The notes under the pieces: generated by a model
What the model saw: only the letters and a program-made list of their open reading frames with translations
The model's database searches: none
Told to the model about the DNA's origin: nothing
Shown here: positions 44,093 through 56,149 of the stretch, one piece after another
Numbering within the stretch: position 1 is the first letter of the stretch
How the letters are laid out: the number at the start of each line of letters is the position of its first letter
Translations under genes and position numbers: made by a program
Assembly: GCA_029721515.1 (NCBI GenBank)
Contig: JAQQSB010001448.1
Coordinates: 1 to 64,000 of the forward strand
Length of the DNA stretch: 64,000 nucleotides
Source of the DNA: Synanceia verrucosa
Lineage: Eukaryota > Chordata > Actinopteri > Perciformes > Synanceiidae
Direction of reading: 5' to 3'

Positions 44093-45850
44093 CATTGTGG
44101 ATTTATTGAAGATGTTCCCAGACCAGAGAAGGAGCCCGTTGCCTGCAGATGCACGCCTCGGGCCGTGCAGCACGGCAGCCAGCCTGGATGGAGGGACTAT
44201 ACCGCCTCCCTTCCAGCCCTGCAGCGATCCAACTACCTCCCTCGTGATACCAGGGCAACAGCGCTATCACAGCATGGAGGGAGCTTCAGAGAGATATGCC
44301 AGGATGACGCCTCTCACACTTCCAGCTCTGGATGAAGAGCGTGGTGCAGCAGGTATCAGGAATTCAGCACTCTGTCTACTCACCTGAACCAGCTGCTCCA
44401 CTTTACCAGAGCACACCTGCTGTGCCACGAAGCCAGCCCACCACTGAAGCTGCTCCTGATGTCATGGCTTTTCTGCATAGAATCGTGGAAGATAACCAGA
44501 GAATGCAGCAACAGATGTTGGACTTGCACAGGCGACTCACGCTAGCGCTGCACTGCCACACTTACCGCCTCATCCGGCCATCTGCCCCTCCTCCTTCTCT
44601 TCAGATGTGTGCCTCACATCCACCACTGCATTCTATTAAGCAGGGAAATGATTGGTCCCAGTTCTTTGGACCACCACCACCACCACCTGCTCAACCCAGT
44701 GCATACATGTTGCCTCCAGGAGATGACGGTGACTGGCCACTGCCTCCACCTCCACCTCCCGTAGCAGAGGAACCGGAGCTGCCATCCCCTCCGGTAAAGG
44801 AGTTAATGGAGGAGCTTACAGTGCGCCTGAGGGAATGGCACCCAGTTCAGCCGCGCCCAGTGCTACCTCAACCTCCACCGCCAGTACCCAGGGTACCAAC
44901 ACCAGAGTATTGTCTACCCTACACGCCATCAGAGTCAGAGTTTGGTGAGCCAATATCTGCCCCCAGAGGGAGAGTGTGTACCATGTGGGCCCAAGGCTTA
45001 AAATCCCTCCATTCACCAAAGGAGATCCAAGGGAGTTCTCGAGGCTGAAAGATGCACTGGAGAATCTACTGCCGGGGATGCAACGGAACGCTTTAAGTTC
45101 CAGATACTGGTAGATCATCTAAAGTATGAAGATGCTCTGCTCATCGCCGACTCATACACCAATTCCCCACAGCCCTACACCGATACCATGGCCAGCCTTA
45201 CAGAGCACTCACGGTCAGCCACACCAACTAGCACTCAGGCACATTGCGGACCTGATGGATGCCCAGAGCGTTGCACATGGCGACACCAAAGGCTTCAAGA
45301 GGTTCGCACTCCAAGTAAGATCACTGGTGGGCCTGTTGAATCAGCTTGGGCAGAGTGGACAGACCGAGCTCTGTTGTGGCTCACATGTATCCCGGCTCTT
45401 GTCTGAGTTGCCTCACCACATGGGCAGAGTTCAAGAGGTTCCTGTACCCGCAGCGCATCACCATACCTACCCTCTTGCACTTCCGACTGGCCCAATTTAC
45501 GAGTTGAAGATGCAGCAGTCTATGTGTGAGCCTCGGGACCATGATGAGAAGAGCAAGGCAAATTCCAGAACTGACCGTCGCCAAGACAGCAAGGGTGCCA
45601 AAGTCACTAGCATCTTGTACACTACGGATCAACCTGAGAAGGCCCCAGTAGCAGCCACGCTACCCTCCAATGCCAAGCAGGCAGAGAAAACTGCATATTG
45701 CCCTATTGCAACAACAGCCAGCACTTCCTTGACCAATGTGCTAACTTCAAGCAGCTCACAGTGGAGCAAAAGACGGCGTGGGTCAAGACCAACAAAGATG
45801 CTGGCGTTGCGGCAGACTGCACCAGGCCAGCTCAGTGTCGCCTGAAGATG
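44093..45850 (+). pseudogene. BEL/Pao gag, broken
   Basis: Capsid-like gag relic in several frames. 44332-45048 is a Pro-rich N-terminal region with a short coiled segment (FLHRIVEDNQRMQQQMLDLH). After a shift, wording around 45025-45130 (FTKGDPREFSRLK-like, then RFKFQILVDHLKYEDAL) and 45200-45420 (DTKGFKRFALQVRSLVGLLN) matches fish BEL gag. A CCHC zinc knuckle CNNSQHFLDQC with its preceding C-P-Y lies at about 45698-45745. Gag forms the particle that packages the RNA. At least three frame changes abolish it. Confidence 0.85.
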
Positions 45851-45960
45851 CTGTGCTTAAAAGTGCAAAGGCAAACATCTGCACGCATTGCATGACGTGA
45901 ATGCCAAGCCTGCCCTGCATGATGGGAATGTGAAGCCTGCAACTGAGACGGAGAACCTCA

Positions 45961-48900
45961 GCCTGCTTTGTTAGCACACCCAGCATCAATGACGCCTTGT
46001 ACTTGGACAGGCGATCAGGCTGCAATCAGGTGCTGCTGGAAAGTGAGTAGAGTGTTGCTGCGGAATGGCCTCACGCTCTGGAGACATATGCCATTCTAGA
46101 TGATGGTTCAGAGAGGACCATTCTACTCCCAGCCGCTGCCCACAGCCTTAAGCACAGGTGAGCCCGAGGACCTGACTCTGCACAGTCCGCCAAGATCTTA
46201 GAGTGCTACATGGCACTACTGTGTCGTTTCTCCATATCGCCAGTGGACCAGCCAAAGAAGTCCTTTAAGATACAGCGGGCCTTTAAGCTGAGCAGTTGAG
46301 CCTGGCCGACCACTCGTCACCCGGTGAAGGCTCTTCAAAGAAAAGCACAAGCACTTGAGAGGTATCCCGCTCAAGGCTCTAGATGGTGTGCGCCTCTCTG
46401 CTCTTGATTGTCCGACCACCCTCACCTCGTCACACCAGTGGAAACCAGTGCGCCTGGGACCCCCTGGGGACTCCAGCAGCAGTGAAGACGAGGTTAGGCT
46501 GGACACTACAAGGGCAAGTTCTGCAGAGGAAGCCACAGCCCACGGAACAGAGCTGTGCATGCACCTGTCAACCTTCTCCCCCCACTGCTGAGCTCCTGCA
46601 GAGTGTTGAGAGACTGTGGCAGTTGGACGTTCTCCCTACAGGAGTGAGAAGCTGGTCACCCGCTCCAAGCAGGATCAGGACGCTGTCCACCTGTTGGAAG
46701 AGAAGACCACACGCATCGATGTAGATGGTATCCAACGATACGCTACTCCACTTCTACAGTGAGTGAAGAATATGCCACAGTTGCATGCCCCCAAAGAGGC
46801 TGTACTGGCTAACCTCCGCAGCACAGAGAGACGCCTCTCGAAGAGACACAGAGCTGTGCTACAGCTTACTGTGCAGAGATCGACAAGCTGGAGAAGGCCG
46901 AAGCTATGCAGTCAAGGTGCCAGAAGAGGAGCTTAAGAGCACAGCAGAATCGTGGTACATCCCACACCATATGGTGTCCCACAACGGCAAGAACAGGACT
47001 GTCTTTAACTGTTCATTTGTGTACAAGGGAGACAACCTAAACGAGCTGCTGCTGCCAGGGCCCACTCTCAGCTCCAGCCTGATCGGTGTCCTACTGCGCG
47101 CTCAGGGAACATTGCCGTTGCAGTAAGCAGCGATATCAAGGGCATGTTTAATCAGGTGAGGCTACTCCCTGAAGACAAGCCCTTACTCCGCTTTCTGTGG
47201 CGCAAATCTGGAGACAGAGAAACCACCGAACACCTCGCCTGGCAAGTCTTGCCATTTGGCACGACATGTAGCCCCTGCTGTGCTACCTTGCGCTGCAGAA
47301 GCACGCCTTTGATCACAGCCAGCCAGACGAGGATGTTCAAGGTGGCCATAGAGAGGGCTGCTCTATGTCGAGCATAACTGCCTCCAGAGTATCACCTCTG
47401 TGGACGGCTCGGACGGTTCGCGGGACAAGATCACCTCACTGCTGGCATCTGGAGGGTTCGAGCTGCATCAATGGGCAAGTAACATCCCTGACTCGATCAG
47501 CCACCTGCCTGAAGGAAGCCAGGTCAGAGAGCAGCGAGCTATGTCTCAATGAGTCCAGTGCTGACCCGCAGGAGCTAGCTCTAGGGCTCCGTTGGCTCTG
47601 CAACTCTGGACACCTTGAGGTATAAGTACCAGATGCCAGACCATCCTATACCCACCATGAGGAACATTTACAGAGTCCTGGCCCGCTTGTATGACCCTTG
47701 AGATTCATTGTCCCTGTCACGACACGAGCCAAAGTCCTAGTGCAGCACTTGTGGGACGTTAAGGGAGTGGGACTCGATCCTCGCTTCCTGAGGATGTGCT
47801 GCAACCTTGGTTGGAATGGGAAGAGGAGCTGCAGCATCTCTCAGAGATCTCCTTACCCGCTGCTACGTGAGCCGTGAGCTGGACATCTCAAGCTGCCGGA
47901 GAGACCTGCATGTCTTTGCAGATGCGTCCTAAAAAGGCCTATGGCTCTGTAGCCTACCTGAGAACGAAGAGTCCTGATGGCCGGGTGGAGGTGTCCTTCT
48001 TGTCTGCAAGATCGCGAGTGGCCCCAAAGAAGCAACTGTCGATGCCTAGGTTTCGGAGTTGTGCACCGCATTGACAGCGGCTCAGTTGGTTTCACTCCTG
48101 CAAAGAGAGCTCACACTGCCCATCAGTGAAGTCGTAAGGTGGACTGATTCCACCACAGTCCTTACCTGGCTATGTTCTAACTCCTGCCGCTATAAGGTGT
48201 TTGTCGGGACACGAGTAGCCGAGATCCAGGATCTGACTGATGTTCATGCATGGAGGTACGTGGATTCGCCAACAACTCCAGCTGATGACGCCACGCGAGG
48301 CAAGACCCTGTTAGAGTTGAGCCGCGACAGCAGGTGGTACAGAGGTCCAAGCTTCCTGCAGCACTCACCGGACTTCTGGTCTACGACGCCTGCCACAGCA
48401 GAGCCGGAGGGACACTGCTGAGTTGCGGAAATCTACAGTCTGCTGCCTCAATACGACTACTCAAAGCTCATCACCTCCGACTGCTCACCAGCTCTTCTCC
48501 CTCAAAGACATGGTCGAGCGGTTGTGCGATCCCGCCGACGGGCGCCGCTGACAAGGACAGTGTCTCGGCTGAGGACTACAGGGATGCGGAACGAGAAGTC
48601 CTGAGACAAGCCCAGCAGGAGAGCTTCCCGGAAGAGTTGGACCTGTTACGTGCCGTGGCAAGCCAGTGTCAGCGACCAGTCGGCTGCGTGCTCTAGCTGC
48701 CAGAGTACGATGACACCGTGTGTCTCATCCGGTGTCGGAGGGAGGTCTTAGCGAGCAGCGACCAACTGGACCTGGATGCAATCCACCCAGTGGTCCTCGA
48801 CCCCCAACATGAAGTCACCCGCTCATCATTCACGACATCGACAATCGCCTGCATCATCCAGGGGCAGAGCGCTCTGTTTGCAGAGTTGCGTCACGCAAAT

Positions 48901-50084
48901 ACTGGATTCTGCAAGGTCGCTGAAGCTGTCAAGCCGCCATCAGCATGCCTGCGCGAAGATTGCCAAGGTGAGAGCTATGCCCTCTGTGCCCAAAATCGCG
49001 GACCTCCCACCAGCAAGGCTGCGGCTGATGAAACCCCATTCTTCTCGACGGGAATGGACTGCTTTGGCCCATTTACAGTGAAAGTGGGCCGGCGCCATGA
49101 AAAGAGGTGGGTATCCTGTTTAAATGCCTCACAACCTGGGCAGTGCACCTGGACATCCTGTCCAGCCTCGACACAGACTCCTTCCTTATGGCCCTCCGCA
49201 GGTTAATTGCCGCACGGAGAGGCAAGCCTGCAGAGCTCCTATCTGATCAGGGGACTAATTTCCGTGGTGGTGATCGAGAGCTGCAAGAGGCCTTCAAAGC
49301 CACGCATGCCACCCTTCAACATCACCTGGTTAAGTACCAAATCCAGTTCGGTAGCACTCCAGCAGACGCTGCTGCTGCCAGGGCCCACTCTCAGCTCCAG
49401 CCTGATCGGTGTCCTACTAGCTTCAGTAGGACACGCATGCCACCCTTCAACATCACCTGGTTAAGTACCAAATCCAGTTCCGTTCAATACTCCCAGCGCC
49501 CCATTTTGGAGGCGCTTTGGGAGCAAGAAGTGAGATCTGTCAAAGCCGCACTGTACGCCACTATTCAGACTCAGCCTGTCCCTGAAGAAGTCCTTAGGAC
49601 AGTGCTGATCGAAGATGGAGGGATGTTGAATTCAAAGCCTCTAGGCTATGTCTCCACAGACGAGCCGATGTGGACCCCCGTGACACCCAATCTGCTCCTC
49701 ATGGGGCGGCTGATCCTCACTTCCTCAAGCCGTCTACACAGAGTCTGATCTGCTGAGCCGCCGTCGCTGGAAGCATGCTCAGGTGTTAGCAGATCAATTC
49801 TGGTCCCACTTCATCCAGTGTTACCTCCCGTCACTGCAGACCAGGTCCAAGTGGCACAAGGACCCATCACAGCTGCAGCCGGGAACGGTTGTGATGGTGG
49901 TGGACCCCCAACTGCCGAGGGCCCTGTGGCCTGTTGGTCGTGTCGCCAGCGTCATCCCAGGGACAGACGGACGAGTCCGCACTGCCGTCATCCAGGTGAA
50001 GGAGAAGACCTACACCAGGCTCTGCGGGCACGCCTCACGCCTCTCCCTGACCTTCCTGACATGGACACTGTCAGCCCTCCATAA
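45961..50084 (+). pseudogene. BEL/Pao pol (protease-RT-RNaseH-integrase), broken
   Basis: Domains in order: aspartic protease with AILDDGSERTILL (46093-46130); RT with RTVFNCSFVYKGDNLNELLL (about 46996-47055), GMFNQVRLLPEDKPLLRFLW (about 47140-47200) and WQVLPFGTTCSPCCA; RNase H with HVFADAS followed by a stop (47910-47935) and VRWTDSTTVLTWL (about 48136-48175); integrase core with MDCFGPFTVKVG (about 49060-49092) and AELLSDQGTNFRGGDREL (about 49228-49285); and a C-terminal DPSQLQPGTVVMVVDP region (about 49860-49910). The LDDGSE-type protease and this order are diagnostic of BEL/Pao. More than ten breaks and a filler insertion in the integrase make it non-functional. Confidence 0.9.
49301..49480 (+). 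repeat. Filler duplication inside BEL/Pao integrase
   Basis: 49301-49349 is repeated exactly at 49432-49480 (49 bp). Between them, 49368-49418 is an exact 51 bp copy of 47045-47095 from the RT of the same element. A 7 bp inverted pair TCCTACT/AGTAGGA sits at the right junction. Confidence 0.95.
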
Positions 50085-50118
50085 GTGACAAATTTGATGG
50101 GACAAATTTGGGGGCGGC

Positions 50119-50835
50119 TGTGACAAAGGACTGACCTGTGCCAGAGTGCACTTTCATTAATAATCAGAGAGCGCCTCCTCCTGTGCAGGCATGTGAAGGA
50201 CGCCTGTCACTTTAATATTCTAGACAGTTTTGGGGAGAGGTCGCATTTTCACTGCTGAAGCAGCATGTTGTTTGGTTGTGAATTAGCACTTAAGTTCTGA
50301 TAGTTTACTTCTTGTGTGTATCCAGAAATGTAGAAGTACACACCTCCTTATTCGTTGTTTAGGAGGTTGTAGCTTTGTGTATTATTAGGCAGGATTTATG
50401 TTAAAACATTAAGCTTCTTATTATTCACAGAGTGTAATTTACTACCTTGAGAAATTTAGGCGCGAGAGTTACCCAAGTAGGTTACAGGGGTTAATGTTTT
50501 ATCTGCTGTCTTTGTATTGTGTACATTCATGCTTATGCTGTTGATATATGTCTAAATTGATGTTTTGTAATCATTATTTGGTAGCTTATGGAAACAGTGC
50601 CAAGTTCTGACTTATTGTTTCCTTTTGTCATTTCTCTGTTTCCCTTTCCAGAACCCACACACACACACACACACACACAGTAATCTTAAGAATGCCAGTT
50701 TGTAATTATTGATTTATCATTTTATAATAAATCCTCAAGAACCCCTTCAACATCTTCTTCAGTTGTGCATTCTTACCGATGCCCCACAGTGGCCACAACT
50801 ACAAAGAAGAACTCAAATAATCATTCATCATAACA
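50119..50835 (+). repeat. BEL/Pao 3' LTR
   Basis: 717 bp, preceded by a short purine-rich GGGGGCGG. It has the same ends as the 5' LTR plus ~133 extra bp near 50363-50495 and a longer CA run. Confidence 0.95.
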
Positions 50836-51314
50836 TATCTACTTTTATTCAGATACCGTTCAATTAGCTACATTGAGCTTGAAGGCTTCAAGTCTAGCGC
50901 TTTGCCCGGTAATTTTACATACCTCCTGCATACAGACAGCTAGCAAAATCATTTCACACTCATGTACGGTCCTGAGAGCAGTAAGGACTGAAAGTCACAA
51001 CCAAAGTTATTATATAGTGTAACTACGGCACATAGAAATACATTGCATGGTGCTGAATAATTTAGCTTCAGCTAGCTGGAACAGTCAATGAGCCCAAAGC
51101 GACGAATTCCATAACTAATCATCAAGACAAATAACATCTTCATAAATTCTTCTTCCTTATTTTAGACTTTTTAACAATCAAGAAATCAGACTTTTTTCAC
51201 CTCATTATTCTAATGTTGTTTGTTGTGTTTGTGGTGGTTGTTGTTGTTGTTGTTTTTGTCATTGTCGTGCTGCTTGTTTTTGCATTACAGCTTTATTGCA
51301 TCACTCATACCACT

Positions 51315-51352
<38 letters not shown>

Positions 51353-51897
51353 TCACACTCTCATATAAAACCAACGGCTCTTTTAGAAACCCACTCCATC
51401 TTTTTTCTCTCTTGTTTGTCTATAGATCTGTCTCTCACTCCCCTCACTCCACAACCCCACACACCTCACCTCTCTCCCTTCAGTTTGTGTACAGTTGTTG
51501 TGTGTATTGTTTGTATTTTGTGTATTGTTGTTGTGTATTGTTTGTACTCATTGTCACTGTATTGTATGTTTTTGTCATGTCTCAAGACTCTAACTTAAGG
51601 GTCTTTTTGAGGATCCCCCATGAGGCCAGGATGCTCATATGAAGGCACACCTTACAATTATTGGGGTTCTTCTCCAGTGAGTCCAGGGTGAGACGCTTCA
51701 AGACAAGCAAGTACAAATATAAAATAAGGAAGTCTCAAATATAATAATAATACACACTAATTATTATTATTATTATGTATGTGCTGTTTGATAATTTTAT
51801 GTAAAAGATCAGCCTGTCTTGCTGAGTAATGCCTCTTTTTTAAGAACTGCTGCTGTCGTATTTGATCTTCATCTCTCTAAATACAACATAGGCTGCC
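50836..51897. other. Spacer with (CA)n
   Basis: A (CA)n run at 51317-51343 and TTG-rich stretches make low-complexity frames (51220-51642). Nothing else was recognised. The KDZ element's 5' end probably lies in here but no terminal repeat was identified. Confidence 0.4.
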
Positions 51898-52214
51898 ATG
51901 GCCTCAGAAATACCTGCCTTGCCACCAAAAAAAAAAGAGGACAACCAGGAAGAGGGTCCTCACCAGCCCACGGTCTCAAGTACAGACAGAGAAGAAATGT
52001 TGGCATCCACAATGTCCAAGATCAGGTTTGTCCTCTACTATATGAAGATTATATTAAGCATAAAGATGACATATAGAATAGTTACATATAATAGATACAA
52101 GATAAAGAGTGCAGCAAACATGTCTCTGCAGCATCCCAAACCAGAGAGAAAGGAATACTCAACCAGAATAAGAAGGCCCTCAGATAGAATATCAAGAGAG
52201 TGGCAAAGTCTTGG
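51898..52214 (+). pseudogene. KDZ element 5' exons (N-terminal part)
   Basis: Exon 1 (51898-52025) starts MASEIPALPPKKKEDNQEE, is hydrophilic and lysine/glutamate-rich, and ends at a GTTTGT donor. Exon 2 (about 52108-52210) reads HPKPERKEYSTRIRRPSDRI and ends at CTTG|GTGAGC. These resemble the basic N-terminal region ahead of the cysteine-rich part in fish KDZ transposases. The assignment depends mainly on the downstream core. They could also be exons of an unrelated gene next to the element. Confidence 0.4.
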
Positions 52215-52478
52215 TGAGCATAATGAGTGTTCTTAAACAGCAATTGATTATTTTTATGACATTTATTTCTAATTTCCTCATTGGTGTGATTCAGTGGGAC
52301 TTCTTATTGTTGTTTTGTTAGAGAACTCACTAATTTGGACTAATGTTAAAATATTTGGATGCAGGTAAATAAGTTGATAGAATGATGTCATTTATCTTTC
52401 TTTAGAATTTGTCTTTGTCAGAAAGTTATTCAAGCATGCCTGGGATATTATCCATTATACCATAGTGAGTTTTAGGAC

Positions 52479-52899
52479 TTGCTTAACTTGGCTGATGCCC
52501 TTTTTAGAAACACGTCTCCAGCACTTCAGGGACACCCTGACATGCCCATCCAGTTTGTCCTGGAGGCAACAGGCAATAACCCTTTTCCTGCTTGGGCTCA
52601 AAGGCAGCGCCTCTCGGATGACAGAGATGAAACTCTGTTGTTGGCCTGTGCTGTTTTTGATTGCAAAACTTTGTGCAGCTGAGAGAATAATCGCAACCAA
52701 TCTCCTGTGTGCCACTGGACATGGAGTTTCTCTATGCTACCCAGACATGGAGGCCTTCAGAGCACAGGAACATCTTTGTCATGACAGGAGAAGGTTCTCT
52801 TCCACTTGGTTTTCTGGAACCCTATTCCCTGTTTGGCAATAGCTGTGTTGATGAGATGATAATGGCTCAGCAATACAGTTTGCCCATTGTTCGTTGAAC
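52479..52899 (+). pseudogene. Unrecognised open stretches between KDZ exons
   Basis: Overlapping open frames encode NTSPALQGHPDMPIQFVLEA (52479-52682) and then, in another frame, TGEGSLPLGFLEPYSLFGNS ending in a stop at 52895 (52709-52897). They have ordinary amino-acid composition and are not microsatellite-driven, which suggests real former exons. I do not recognise the family. They may be an extra ORF carried by the element or a host exon. Confidence 0.3.
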
Positions 52900-53403
52900 A
52901 AAGTCTCAATGTTAAGATTATTATTGGCCCCTGGCTATCTGTGCTAACATCCTACTGTAGTGTCATATTACTCAGACAGTGTGTACACATCACATTGTAA
53001 CTTTATTCTCAAACCCCTTAAGGGTAGCTCTGGGAGGGAAGATGTTCATAGCTGATAGCTGATTGGTAAAAGTATGACTGGTTTTGACCAGCATATCTTG
53101 GGAATGATAACTAAATCTCCCACATTGTGGACACACACAATGACAGTTGAAATACTGTTGTGGTTGGCTTTTTAATGTGTTTGAGGCACTATTTTGAAGA
53201 TGAGATAGCATGTTTGAAAATGCATTGGAGAAAGAACTACAAATGTAAACCCTTTCTAACTTCATTCTGTATTTTAGTATAAACAACTTCCTGTTCCTTC
53301 ACCAGGACCAATCTGCAAACATAATCTGCTCAGGCAAACACTACTGTAATTTGGTTAGTAAGAAAAACTTCCTATGTTCCTAAATAAATGTACTTGTTCA
53401 CAG

Positions 53404-56040
53404 GCCGATGTGGCGTGTGTACTTGCAGTCGAAGAAATCCTTTCCATCCCTGCTCTGCTGAATGGACTCCTGAGGAGTGAAAGACCTGCTTTTTGTATCG
53501 TACTGGCCATCTAGTACCAGCTGCCAAACCCTCTAAGCAAGTTTGATGTCTTCACCTCTTTTGAGCACATGAAGGTGACAGCACCAGCCATGTGCAGACA
53601 GGCCTTATTGAAAATGTTGGAGCACAGATCTTTAAAGCTGGAAGGGTAATCTGTCTTAATCACATTAGAAACATGCTATTCACATATTACTTTATTGCCT
53701 TGATATTAATGTTGGGCATCACTTTAAAACAAATCATAATCTAATTGTTTGCAGGACGGTAGTATCTCCAGCTGACACATTCCAGCCGAATTTTCTTTGA
53801 ATTTTCTCGCTTTGTCACTTCAAAGAAGAGGAAATGTGTATCACGCCCAACAGTTTGTCTGTCCAGCCTGTCTCTCAGACATGCTGCTCTGTTTGCTGTG
53901 ATGGAAACCAAAACATTTCAGGTTTTCCAAGTCAAAAGGGTAAGTACTAGTATCAGAGGTTATTAGTTTTAGGATTGTTTGGAATAATACCCCCATAGGT
54001 ACTGCTTTTGAGAATAATTTGACATTTTAACAAATAATTATAATGTACTTTGTCGTCAAAAGTCGTTACTATATATGGACAGGACTGAGGAGCCACCCAT
54101 ATTTGAGGGCTTGTTCCTGGCCAAAGACAAAGGAGGTATCCACGCTTTGTTGACCTTGTCTGAGAGCAACGTACCAACTGTAAGTGTTTTATGAATTATA
54201 TATTTTTATTGTGTTGTAGTTTTTTGGATGTGTTTTGTTGATGTGTAATAATGTAATGTGTAATCTGACTTTTGTAGGGAAATGACCACGCTGTCTGTGG
54301 TCTCCTGCCAAATTTACAGCTAAGCAGAGCCATGTCAAAAAAAGTCTGGTGCTCAGATAGATGAGGAGGGCATTCAAAGTTGCCCCGTTGCAGGTTTGTA
54401 TTTGTGTTGTGTGTGGACCCTACCTGCATAGTTCTTGAGGCTGGTGTCACAATTCACTGTTGTCATCACAGTCCAAGTTCTATTCACGCAGTAATAATTG
54501 GAAAATGTACTTATGCTTGGATGCAGAGTTATTATATTTATCACTCTGTTGCAGAAAGTGTTTTTTGGTTTTACAGACATCCAGCTGACAGAGTTTTGCT
54601 CTTGATCAGAAGTTCATTATCAACCACTATTTTTTCTTCTGATTACTCAGACATAGTTTCTCTGTGGTTCTTGTGGAGACTGGAACTAACTATCGTAGGG
54701 AGAAATATTTGCCGATCCAATGTATCTCCAGAGAGAGATCTCAAATACGGCAAATGTTTCTTTCTTCTGTATGGATGTGACATGCAGCTAATCCGCATTG
54801 CTGTTTTTACATTGCTGTTTCTGCTTTTTAGATCCTGGCCCGACCTGAACAAGGTAGCCGAGCAGTTACCAGAGCTTTTGCAGTTGACAGACATGAGACC
54901 ATTACTGAGTGTCATGCATGCTAAAGCCCATACACACAAAAATGTCGCAGGAATTACGTATGCAATCACTCAAATTGTAATGTAGACTTAGCAGCTACAG
55001 GGAAATAATACTCAGACTAGCCAACAGAATATGCTGTGTTATAACCTTCACCAAGTGTTTTAAGTTACTCTTGTGAATTTGTGGAAATGTTGTGCTTTTG
55101 CTTTAATGACATATTTGAAAAAGGCTATTTTCAAAATCTAGTGCCAAAGGACATGCTCTCTTTAAAAGCTGTGCATGTCATGCATTATTGGATTATAGGG
55201 GGTGTCATTTTCGGTATGAAAGTTTAACTCATGGTTACTGTGACCAAAATGATCACGGTTTTGGGTATCATTATTGCGGGGTATTATTTAAAAAGTGTGT
55301 TGAATATGTTCAGAAAGCATTCTACACAGTCCCTACACAAACTGAAATAGTTTAAAAAATGAAAGCCTTATCAAAAGTAACAACTTTTTTATTTTTCTTA
55401 AACTTTTTATTTTTGAATTTAAACAGCGGTAATTCTATGCACTCAACATTTTCATCAGGGTTTACCGATGCACTACACCGGGTAAGCATGACATCTCTAT
55501 TGGATGATGTTCTATCAAAAAACATGAGTGCAAACCATGGGGCTTTGTAACTCTCTCTTACATTGTGCTGCAGGTGAGATGGGGTGGGAGAAGTCAGGAT
55601 GGAGCAGGGAAACACAGTTGGAGAGGAAGTGGAGCAAGTATGTAATTATTGTAAAATGATTATCTAATCAAAATTATCAAAATTCATTCAAATTCAAATC
55701 AAAACACTACGGAAATGGTTATTTGTTATGTAATTGACCAGGCCTGGTGTGAGGAATGGGCAATAAATCCTATCCTTTATATCATCCTTTATTGCTCGAA
55801 ATGACAGGTGGGCTGGTCATATTTTTAGCTATGTTAAATGCATGTTGCTGAAAGGGACCACACATGTCAAGTGCAGGGTTTTTCATAAACTTCATGCTGT
55901 GTATATAGCCTGAACATAAATGGGAATATTTTCTTTGTCGAGTTAGAACAGTTTTCTCTGTATCCCGGGCAGCTCTCATTACCAAATACATGACAAAGGC
56001 AGGTTGGTACCCACAGTCATACCTCACACTGTGATAAGGC
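53404..56040 (+). pseudogene. KDZ transposase catalytic-region exons
   Basis: A series of exon-like pieces bounded by AG/GT. 53404-53645: cysteine-rich then FTSFEHMKVTAPAMCRQALL-type wording. 53764-53940: CPACLSDML followed in a shifted frame by a C-D-G-N motif (Asp codon 53900-53902), the likely first catalytic Asp. 54080-54180: EEPPIFEGLFLAKDKGG, ending in a GTAAGT donor. 54278-54398: GNDHAVCGLL. 54833-54955: WPDLNKVAEQLPELLQLTDM then LLSVMHAKAH. 55574-55637: VRWGGRSQDGAGNTVGEEVE with a clean GTATGT donor. 55973-56010: LITKYMTKAG. The order and spacing match the KDZ superfamily (Kyakuja-Dileera-Zisupton) core. Frame breaks, for example at 53520 and 54345, show a dead copy. Confidence 0.7.
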
Positions 56041-56149
56041 AGCCCTCAACAGTGTGTAAACATTTCTCTATGAACGATACAGCTGTATCAGATTTCAAAC
56101 ACTGTAATGGGGAAAGTGACAGGCAATTATCAACAGACTAAATTTGGTG

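Larger units (their letters stand above)
43489..50835 (+). mobile_element. BEL/Pao LTR retrotransposon, both LTRs
   Basis: A 7.35 kb element in the order LTR, primer site, gag, protease, RT, RNase H, integrase, LTR. Both LTRs start TGTGACAAAGG and end CATAACA. Domain order and the LDDGSE-type protease identify the BEL/Pao group. Gag and pol are broken by many frameshifts and stops. The flanking 5-6 bp do not match (ATTCAC against TATCTA), so the original insertion site is not preserved. Confidence 0.95.

Noticed and set aside
51220..51642. 140-codon frame with a hydrophobic start resembling a signal peptide
   Set aside because: Built on TTG-rich and CA-repeat DNA; low complexity.
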